DNA of 64,000 nt from Asterella californica (lineage: Eukaryota > Streptophyta > Marchantiopsida > Marchantiales > Aytoniaceae), in assembly GCA_036924285.1 (NCBI GenBank), contig JAYKYS010000004.1:15470001-15534000 (forward strand), given 5' to 3'. Both the position numbers and the translations under genes were made by a program. Positions 55,990 through 64,000 of this stretch are shown here, in pieces (the stretch's first letter is position 1; each line of letters starts with the position of its first letter). The notes under the pieces are model-generated. The model was given only the letters and a program-made list of their open reading frames with translations. It was not told the DNA's origin and searched no databases.

Positions 55990-57258
55990 GTCGATACTAC
56001 TTTTGATGTGGATACCAATTCTTCAGATTCAGAATCTGAAAATACATCGTCAGAGGAGGAGAGAGAAGAACGAAATGTGGGTGTGAATGTAGTGGATCTT
56101 TTCCTCTCTCCGGAAGTGCAAAGAGATCGGGACAAAGAACCTTTGACTCCTGAGGAGATGGAGAGAAGAATTTCCACCGTTACGTTATGGATCGAATGTT
56201 ACTAAAGAGGAGAAGGATCGGTCTGAGGAGATCTTTTGCAAATACATTCATGTATTTGCGTTTAGTTACAAGGATTTGAGAGAGGTCACACTTGAGCAAC
56301 ACCGTATCGAGTTGGAGAAGGAGGTCAAACCGGTGCGACAGAAGCAACGAAGAGTGAGTCCTTTGATTGCTGATCTGATGAAAGAAGAGATCGAGAAGCT
56401 ACACACTGCTGAATTCATTTACGAGGTGGAGCATTCTGAATGAGTATCACACATTGTGATCGTAAAGAAGAAAAAGAAAAATGGTATAGCTCAATAGGTA
56501 GATATATGTGTTGATTACAAAAAGCTCAATGCTATCACAAAGAAGGATTATTATCCTCTGCCTTTCATCAACAAGATCTTGGAAGAAGTGGCGGGAAACG
56601 AATGGTACAGCTTTGGAGATGGTTATAGCGGATATAACTAGATCAAAATTGCACCGGAACATCAACACCTTAGCACTTTCACTACTCCGTGAGGTACGTT
56701 TGCATTTTGAGTTATGCCATTTGGTCTGTGTAATGCTCCTGCGACGTTTCAAAGGTTTATGAACAAAGTGTTCGAACCTTTCTTAGAAAAGTTTGTGAGA
56801 GATTTTATAGATGATTTTTGTGTTTACGGGAGTAAAAGAGAAGCATTTTGAGCACCTTGTAAAGGTCTTAGAATGTTTAGATGTAGCAAATGCATCTCTC
56901 AATCTGGAGATATGTATTTTTGGGTGTGAAGAAGGGTTACTCTTGGATCATATCATATCCAAAGACGACATTGCCGTAGATCCAGAGAAGGTGCAGAAGA
57001 TCTTAGAACTCTCTTTTCCTAGTACTCTCACTAAGCTACGACAGTTTTTAGGTATGGTGGGGTATTATCGAAGGTGTATACTCTCGTTCTCACATAAAGC
57101 ATATGCTTTGACTGTATATCTGAAGAAGGGAGTAGATTACATGTTGAGTTTAGGAGATGAAGAAGCTCTAGCCACCTTTGAGGAACTGAAGAAATCTCTT
57201 ACTTCAGCTCCGATCTTGGTTAAGTGTGATTGGAATAAACAATTTACTCTATATACGG
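55990..57258 (+). pseudogene. Element F reverse transcriptase, broken
   Basis: In order: an acidic spacer, ELEKEVKPVRQKQRR (about 56310), KEEIEKLHTAEFI, VDYKKLNAITKKDYYPLPF (about 56508-56565), [28 protein letters not shown] (about 56715-56770), and the catalytic FIDDFCVYG (about 56805). A 158-codon frame (56811-57287) then carries LRQFLGMVGYYRR and the thumb/connection. Several stops and frameshifts. The D-family solo LTR at 57259 cuts the frame at LYT just before the RNase H DAS motif. Confidence 0.85.
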
Positions 57259-59275
57259 TGTCGTGTCGTGGACCGGCTCCTACCTGAAATTCAAACTTCG
57301 ATGCTTGTCGTTCCAAAGACACTCATGAGAAGACAAGCTAGGCCCCAGCTTACGGGTTTTTTGCACAATCTCAGATCTCCATTTTCATCGCATAGATGGA
57401 TAGAGTTCCTTGTCAGCTTTCCATAGGCACTTTGTCTACTTCGTTTGGACGCCTAGTGGAGAAGTTACAAGACTCGAAAGATGGAGAAAATAAGCTAAGC
57501 CCCAGCTTACGGGTTTTTGGCACCACTTCGGATCTTCGTTTTTATCGCACTAGTGGATAGAGCTCCTTGTCAGCTTTCCATAGGCACTTCATCTACTTCA
57601 TTTGGACGCCTAGTGGAAAAGTTACAAGACTCGAAAGATGGAGAAGACAAGCTAGGCCCCAGCTTACGGGCTTTTGGCGCAACTTCGGATCTTCACTTTC
57701 ATCACATGGATGGGTAGAGCTCGTTGTAAGCTTTCCATGGGCATCTTGTTTACTTCGTTTGGACATCCAGAGAAGAAGTTATGCGATTCGAAAGAAGGTA
57801 AAATCAAGCTAGGCTCCTGGTTACTTGCTCACTGGGTATTTAGGGCTCCAGGCGTTATATCAAAGACGCAAGGGGCCTGCTTCATATTATTCTTGAACTT
57901 CGTACGTACAGACTGTTACAAGGGGGGTGCTTAAGGGGTTAGCTTGCGTCTGCGACCTGTCAGCGGACGGTGCGGGAGATTTGGAAGTCCAATGCAAACG
58001 CGCAAGGCGTCGTTGGGTTCAGATCTGTGCAGGCTATGCACTGGTTCAAACGGTTAGGGAAGAGACGGATCGGGGAGTGCGTACTGAGTGAAATTGAGAC
58101 GCAGGAAGCAGATTTGGAGTTTTCAGTTACCTGTGAAGGAGAGTTGGACCGTTCGGACCGTTCCGGAGTCCAAACTTGCTGTCCTTGGATCCAACGGGAT
58201 CAGAACACCGAGTTCTACAGGAAATTGAAGACGATACCAGTTTTCATCGGGCGGTTTGGAAGTTCTGAGTGAAATTGATTCGCAGGGAAGCGCTTACATC
58301 AGATTTTCGTTCACCTGCGACTTGAGGTTGGGCTGTACTTCGCGATCGGTGAGCCAAGCTCTTCGTTCTTGGAGCCTACGCGATCAAGGAGTCCTCATGT
58401 ACGCATAGGAGAAGACTGTAAGTGAATTGGATTGTTGGTTTGGGTGTGGTGAGCGAATTTGAGCCGCAGGGAGTCGATTTACGTCAATTTTTTTGCAACC
58501 TGCGACCAAATTTCTCGAGTGGTTTTGCAAAGGGAACTCCAAACGGCTTGTTTGGAGTCTTGTTATGTTCAGGGTAGCCAGATCTATATGCCAGGGAAGA
58601 CGGATATCAGTTTAGACGATCCGTTTGTGCGGTGTGAGCGGTTTTAAGTCGCAGGGAGGAGCTTCTGGAAGTTCGGTCACCTGCGACCGAAAATCGGCGA
58701 TATCTCGGCTATCAGGAGTCGGATCTGAAAGTTTCTTGGGTTAAGGGAGTCAGCGGAGGAGACCCTATCGACATTTGAAGATCGTTTGGAGAAAGGAGAA
58801 AGTTCTCAGATAGGTCTTTTTCGGTTCCTTTGCTACGGATTTTCTCTTTTTGAGTTCGTTAGGGACTTAATTGGTTGTGTACGGCTAGTGGTAGCTAGCT
58901 TTAGGCAAGAGCTAGTGCGTGGATGTGGTTTGGACTTGGGTTTGGATCGCGTGATATTGTTGTGGCTCTGTTTGTTAGCAAAGAGAAGTTTCTCTTGCTT
59001 TGAGCCACGCTTCGGCGATTTCGGGCTAGGCTTGCGATTCAGGGGTTTGTTTTAGGGCTTCTGAAGTAGGTTACGGGCCGCTCTGGTCTGTTTCTCAGTT
59101 TTGTGCTGTTAGGAGAAAGAGACGGCAGTGTACATACATTTGGAGTGGTATATATCGCAACATTCCTTTTCGTGGTTGTTCTTCTCTGTCTCGTCTTTGT
59201 TTCAGCACACAACATCTCCACAGCCAGGAACCTCGCATTTTCCTGGACATCCTTCACGCAATATCCGACACGATA
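57259..59275 (+). repeat. Solo LTR of the D family
   Basis: A 2.0-kb LTR, TGTCGTGTCG..CGACACGATA (terminal CA mutated to TA), similar to the D LTRs throughout but with more substitutions and an extra related segment near 57480-57660. It is flanked by ACGG at 57255-57258 and 59276-59279. Removing it restores the F frame ..LYTDAS... No internal sequence is present, so it arose by LTR-LTR recombination after insertion. Confidence 0.92.
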
Positions 59276-59725
59276 ACGGATGCTTCAAATATAGCAGTAG
59301 GATGTACTTTAAGTCAGTATGATGTTGAAGGTAGAGATCATCCTATTGCATATGCTAGTCGGCAAATGGTTAAGGCAGAGAGAAATTATTTTGTGACAGA
59401 GAGAGAAGGATTAGCAGTGATCTATGCTATGAGAAAGTTTCGACATTATCTCATAGGAGGCAAGTTCACTATCGTTACAGATCATAAAGGCATTGAAGTA
59501 CATCTTCAATAAACCTATGGTCGAAGGACGATTAGCAAAGTGGAAACTCTTATTGTCAGAGTACGACTATGAGATCTGTGATCGACCAGGAAAGAAACAC
59601 GCGAACGCAGATTTGCTATCTAGAGCTTACGATCGCGATGGAGAGGAGCCGGTGGATGACACCTTTCCTGATGAAAATTTGATGGTCTTGATGAGCAACT
59701 CTATTATCCCAATAGAATATCAATA
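59276..59725 (+). pseudogene. Element F RNase H
   Basis: It resumes at DASNIAVGCTLSQYD, then IAYASRQM, TEREGLAVIYAM, TIVTDHK; a frameshift near 59490 leads to a frame with GRLAKWKLLLSEYDYEI and HANADLLSR. All four RNase H acidic positions are visible (TDAS, TERE, VTDH, NADLL). Confidence 0.85.
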
Positions 59726-59764
59726 AATTTGGGATTTTGTTAGAAAGGTGTCTATCCAGATGGG

Positions 59765-60787
59765 ATGCGGACCAGAAAGAAGAAGACGTTGGTGAAACGA
59801 AGTCAACCGTACTCGATGGTGGAAGATGTGTTATTCCGTGAAGGAGTTGATGGGGTCCTGAGAAGAGCTGCGAGCAAGGAGGAGTCTCTACGACTCATGG
59901 AAGAATTTCATGACGGTCTAGTATGTGGAGGACATTTCGCAGGCAAGTTGACGGCCCTCAAGATACTTGACGCAAGATACCAATGGAGGAGGATGTTTAG
60001 AGATTGCATGACGTATTGTAAAACCTGTGATGTTTGTCAAGCTTTCGCTATCAAATCTAGTGTTTCTACTCCTCTTAGATCTATTCCAATTCTTGGACCT
60101 TTCGAGAAATGGGGAATAGATTTTGTTGGGCCTTTGAATCGCACCCCTCGCAACAATAAGTATATTGTTGTAGCCACAGATTATCTTACAAAGTGGATAG
60201 AAGCTAGACCTCTTGTAACTATTGGAGAAGTTGAGGTGGGTAGATTTATGTACGAACGGATCATTACTCGGTTTGGATGTCCCTTGGAGTTAGTTTCCGA
60301 TAGGGGTCGAGAATTTATGAGTGGTATGACTACTGCTATGTGCACACACTTTTTCATTTCTCAGAGGGTTACTACTTCATATAAACCTAGTTCAAACGGT
60401 TTGGTAGAGAGGACAAACTTTACCTTGTGTCAAATGTTAGCAAAGGATGTTGACATGGAAGGGGTCAAACGCAACTGGGACAAGCGTCTTCATGCGATTC
60501 TATGGGAGTATCGTACAACAGTGAAGACGTCTACGGGATATTCACCTTTCAAGATGGTGTATGGGTTGGAATCCAGATTACCAATCCAGTTCGACCTAAC
60601 CACCTTTCAGACCTTGCAAGCTGGATTGAAGAGAAAGGGCGGTCCAGTAGCTGAGAAAGAGAGGAGAAAAACCTTGTTGGAACTGGAGGAGAATAGAGAC
60701 GATGCAGCTCAACGAATTGAGATGGCTCAGCTACAACAGAAGAAGAGCTATGACAAGCGCTTGACGAAGAACAAAACGAAATTATAG
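59765..60787 (+). CDS. Element F integrase, intact 340-codon frame
   Basis: Zinc finger residues are His49, His57, Cys88 and Cys91 (HHCC). The catalytic core has Asp119 in GIDFVGPL, Asp179 in VSDRGREF and Glu215 in GLVERTN, with 35 residues between the second Asp and the Glu, as in the DD35E pattern. The frame ends at a TAG. It would insert element DNA into chromosomes, but the rest of F is broken. It was part of a longer pol polyprotein, so the ATG at 59765 is probably not a natural start. Confidence 0.88.
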   Translation: MRTRKKKTLVKRSQPYSMVEDVLFREGVDGVLRRAASKEESLRLMEEFHDGLVCGGHFAGKLTALKILDARYQWRRMFRDCMTYCKTCDVCQAFAIKSSVSTPLRSIPILGPFEKWGIDFVGPLNRTPRNNKYIVVATDYLTKWIEARPLVTIGEVEVGRFMYERIITRFGCPLELVSDRGREFMSGMTTAMCTHFFISQRVTTSYKPSSNGLVERTNFTLCQMLAKDVDMEGVKRNWDKRLHAILWEYRTTVKTSTGYSPFKMVYGLESRLPIQFDLTTFQTLQAGLKRKGGPVAEKERRKTLLELEENRDDAAQRIEMAQLQQKKSYDKRLTKNKTKL

Positions 60788-61029
60788 TCATTTCAAAAAG
60801 GTGAGTGGGTGATGTTATGGGATGCTATTAGACACAAGCGAGTTCAAAAGAAGTTCTTACGTCGATATTTTAGACCTTTCATCATCTCCAAAGTGTGGAG
60901 TAATAACACCTATGATCTTCAAGAAAGGAGCGGTACGTTCTTCGACCGAGTGAACCACGACAAGCTGAAGAAGTTTCATCAACATGATACTCACTCCGAG
61001 GACGGAGTGAAAATTAAGTCTGGGGGTAA
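60788..61029 (+). pseudogene. Element F integrase C-terminal domain and polypurine tract
   Basis: After a TAG the same region continues as GEWVMLWDAIRHK, KKFLRRYFRPFIISKVWSNN and TYDLQERSG, the usual post-core domain. No chromodomain was recognised. It ends with a purine-rich AAGTCTGGGGGTAAA just before the 3' LTR. Confidence 0.75.
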
Positions 61030-61030
61030 A

Positions 61031-61830
61031 TGTCACACCACAAGTATCTCATTATTTGTGTATGTGCTTATATAAATTTCATCAGGTATGACTATCTTAT
61101 AGGTTATTCTAGTTCGAAGATCTAAATCTAGAGTGATCAAAAGTAGTCATAACTAGCTGAGATAGTTATAACTAAGTTGAGGAAACTATTAGAGGTTCCA
61201 CTATGACACTATGTGACAAGTGCGGAGCTCTAAATATGCTTCTCAAAAGTATATAACTTTGTTGATCATCGCTGATTGGGTGCATGATGGAAAGTCATGC
61301 ACAAAGATCTAAAGATGCTCCTCAAAATGAAGAGTCCAATGGCTACTCCGGATTCGGCGTATTAGTTTGTTGTCGTCTTCCGATTGGATAGCGTGGAAAG
61401 TTAACACTTTACAAAAGCTAAAGTAGGAGAATCTCTTACTTTAGTAAAGGAGAATAAGTAATGTGTGTGCTATTCTTAAAGTCTTAGTAGTCTTTAGAAG
61501 TTTAACTATTTGGGATTGCGCACTTACCATGAGGTAATGTAACTTAGTGAAAGTTACCACTGTAAGAAGTTGTAGAGTATATAAGGAGGAGTTGAGAGGG
61601 TGGAAGACACTCATTTTCTTGTCTATAAGTAAAGTGAGCATTGGAGACCTTGGGAGTCCTTGAGTACTATGTGATGCAATGTGGAGAGCGAGGTTAGAAC
61701 TTGTTTGCAGGAACGCTATTAGAGAGACCGATGTGACCATACGAGTCAGAGAGTTGAGTGAAGTGAGCATGGGTATAATTGAATCTTTGTAATTAAGGTG
61801 CACTAGTAACCCTAGTCATCTGAGGTACCC
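61031..61830 (+). repeat. Element F 3' LTR (start defined, end uncertain)
   Basis: TGTCACACCACAAG starts right after the polypurine tract. A TATA-like GTATATAAGG lies at about 61577-61586 and would be a promoter in the LTR. No second LTR of this family is in the window, so the right boundary is a guess. Confidence 0.5.
61577..61586 (+). promoter_or_regulatory. Candidate TATA box in the F LTR
   Basis: GTATATAAGG about 550 bp into the LTR, followed by a purine-rich stretch. Confidence 0.35.
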
Positions 61831-63515
61831 CTGGGTGAGAGACAGATCGGCTTACAACGCATTAGAAAGATCGATCGCTTGCTTCTCACAGTGAAAGACA
61901 TCTGCGTTTTGAGAAGCCGATTGTCATCGAGGTGTCGAATTGGACTTGAAAGCGAGGAGAGTGTAATTGAGAACTCAGAGAACCGAATTGAGGCTAGAGA
62001 GAGAAAGAGAGGACGATTCTACGAGAGCTGCAAGCACAGTCGAGTTGAAAGAATCCTTTCAGATTCCAAGAAGCAGACATTGAGAGTCGATTAGAGAAGT
62101 TTTCAAGGAAGAGAAAGATCGATTGCAGCAGCACAGGGGTGCAGCTCAAGATTAACGACAGGAGCAGGTTCGTGAGATCGCATTGGAGCTGGGATTGAGA
62201 CCGGAAAAGAAGACTGAAGACGCATCAGAAGCAATTAGAAGCTGTACTGAGGTTCTTCTCGTGTTCTTTCTCCTTCCCACCACTTCCCGCCTCTGATTTG
62301 ATGTTCCTCGCGCTTCCCCGCTCGTTTGCAAGAAGCTCATCGATCGATTCTCCTATCCTGAATTTCCCCTGTGAGAATTGGGTGCGGAAGCGCTGTCTAA
62401 TTTCTGACAGCCATCTTCCCACTCCTTCCTAAGTAGGAATCGAGCTTCCCCACCTCTCATTCTTAAATTCGATCACCTTACTATCAATTTCTCTATCTTA
62501 TCACACCTTTGTTCCCGAACCCATGGACAGAAGACGCTTCTGAATGTCTAAACGTCTGTGGAAGACGACTGTGTTTAATTCGTATCGAGATTGGATTGGA
62601 TTGGTTTTGTGTTGAGAGAAGCTCGGTACGAATCGTGAGTGACTTGGTGAGTTGATTGTCGTTTTGAGTAGCTGGAAGTTGGGAATCAGGTCTGTGTCTC
62701 TCGATCTTCCGAGCTTCTCAATCCACATCTTCCTAGAGAGACTAGAAGGTTGGAAAGGCTGGCAGAATGCGTGAGAAGACGTGAGGGTCTCTTACGGGTC
62801 TCTTCTGTCCGACCCATAGCAGTCTATTCCTTCTTCTTCCAGAACTTAGAAGAGAGTTGTGAGAAGTCTTGCTGGCAGAATATGCAGAGAATGATCGAGG
62901 GTCATGTCTTCTTGTCATGCAGCAAGCTTCTTCTGAGCGTGTATGAGAGATAAGGAGTCGGAAGAACAGAGTATGGATATTTCGTGTCCGTTGTGAGACT
63001 AGATTGCGTGTCGGAAGATGAGGACAGGTGAGACCAATGATGGGAAGCCTGGCTGCGGGAAGTCTTCTGAGTACGTCAGTTAATCTGAGCGTCACAGGAG
63101 TCTTCTTGGAGCTCACTATCACAGCAGGAGCCCGCGACCATCTTCTGAACTTTTCGTATACTCTTCTTCTCACATATCTTGTATCTTCTGTTAGGAAGTA
63201 GAATGAAATGCAAAGTGGGTTGTCTTCTTGGTAATCCATGCGATACCTTGCTTAGTTAGGATTGTTTAGATATAGCTCGAAAGACGAGAGGTACTTAGGA
63301 AGCACTGTTAGAATCCCGGAAGATGGAATAGCTGTCTTCTGGAAGACTAGATTCGTCTTCTGAGAGTGGAAGCTAGACTGTGAGGACTTGGGAAGGACTG
63401 AGCCTTCGGATCACAGCAAGTACGTGTGGCTTAGTGTAATAGAGGCTCGAAGCATGTCGAGGAGCGACCTCGGAAGAAGACGACCGAGCAGCAGCCGCAA
63501 CTCCCCCTCTCACTT
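61831..63515. other. Region before the last ORF copy, no gene recognised
   Basis: Purine-rich on the plus strand with many GAGA and GAAGA words. A 165-codon minus-strand frame (63239 to 62742) and several smaller ones show no motif and probably reflect composition. It may be the leader of the repeat element whose ORF starts near 63530. Confidence 0.35.
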
Positions 63516-63529
63516 TAGTGCATCAGACG

Positions 63530-64000
63530 AGATCGGACACTCATCAGAAGATGCTTCTGGTGCGAGAAGACGACTCCAGCAGTATGGAAGACGCGTCACC
63601 GTCGAGGAAGATGGGACCTAGGAGTGTGCCTAGGAAGAGCACATCTTTCACGATCATTCATTCTGGATCGGAGTCGGATTCACAAGAGGAGACGCTGAGC
63701 AGCAGGATTGCGCAGAAGACAACTTCTGCAACTACACGGAGTCTTTCGAAGACTCCAGAAGCCGAAGTATGAGTTGACATCTCAACTGGGACTCAAGGAA
63801 GTGTAGTGAAGAGAACCGCTCCTGCAGTGGGAAGAGATCTTCCACCCTGGAAGATGAGAAGAATAGCGTCTTCCCACGCGCAGAAGCAGAAGACCACAGT
63901 GGTGGAAGAAGCATCCTTGTCTCTGGAAGACAAGGAAGACATCTCCGATCGGATTGTGGAGATGAACCTGTCTTCCTCGAGAAGAAGGTTGGAGGAATTC
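63530..64000 (+). pseudogene. Repeat-family ORF, copy 2, runs off the window
   Basis: It encodes VREDDSSSMEDASPSRKMG, SVPRKSTSFTIIHSGSESD, SQEETLSSRIAQKT, then, after a frame change near 63770, EEASLSLEDKEDISDRIVEM. It is similar to 54130-54600 over the whole shared length. The N-terminus is acidic and serine-rich; no known catalytic motif. Confidence 0.6.

Noticed and set aside
62742..63239. 165-codon minus-strand open frame
   Set aside because: It lies in a purine-rich leader, has no domain-like pattern, and probably reflects composition.

Overview
The window reads as nuclear DNA of a land plant, most likely a liverwort close to Marchantia. The basis is a seven-exon plant gene (XRI1), plant-type splice sites, Ty3/gypsy retrotransposons, and coiled-coil repeat proteins that I recall from predicted Marchantia proteins. 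No database was searched, so the genus is an inference. I see no bacterial operons, rRNA genes or CRISPR arrays.

Layout. At 1-9.6 kb is a gene-bearing segment. A complete XRI1-like gene lies at 2151-4072 (+), followed by a decayed but fully bounded hAT DNA transposon at 6291-8693 with terminal inverted repeats and an exact 8-bp target duplication. From 9.6 to 14.1 kb the sequence is AT-rich and holds weathered retrotransposon fragments. From 14.27 to 53.0 kb there is one large nest of insertions. An old Ty3/gypsy element (called B here) is split by element X1 (15948-24879, - strand) and by element G (25196-52575). G is split by element C (26381-51102, +), C by element D (31206-47602, +), and the 5' LTR of D by element E (32662-42998, -). 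This five-level order B>G>C>D>E is supported by host reading frames that resume across each insertion, and by target duplications at every boundary except the deleted left edge of D. From 53 to 64 kb there is a repeat-family ORF fragment, a Ty3/gypsy element F carrying a D-family solo LTR in its RNase H region, the start of the F 3' LTR, and a second copy of the repeat-family ORF at the window end.

How it works together. X1, C and E are copies of one Ty3/gypsy lineage: gag with a CCHC knuckle, a protease with an unusual D-H-G-S active site, RT with FLDD, RNase H, and an HHCC/DDE integrase. D is a gag-only relative that probably relied on proteins from the others. In X1, C and E the gag-pro frame and the pol frame meet at the same in-phase slippery heptamer GGGTTTT, followed by a 7-nt spacer and a hairpin whose sequence differs in each copy. 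This looks like a conserved programmed -1 ribosomal frameshift. The target duplications of this lineage are 4 bp and all have CG at the centre (ACGG, CCGT, GCGT, ACGG). Their LTRs are mosaics that share a core or an end but not both.

Apart from XRI1 I found no convincing host gene. Almost all retrotransposon frames carry stops or frameshifts.
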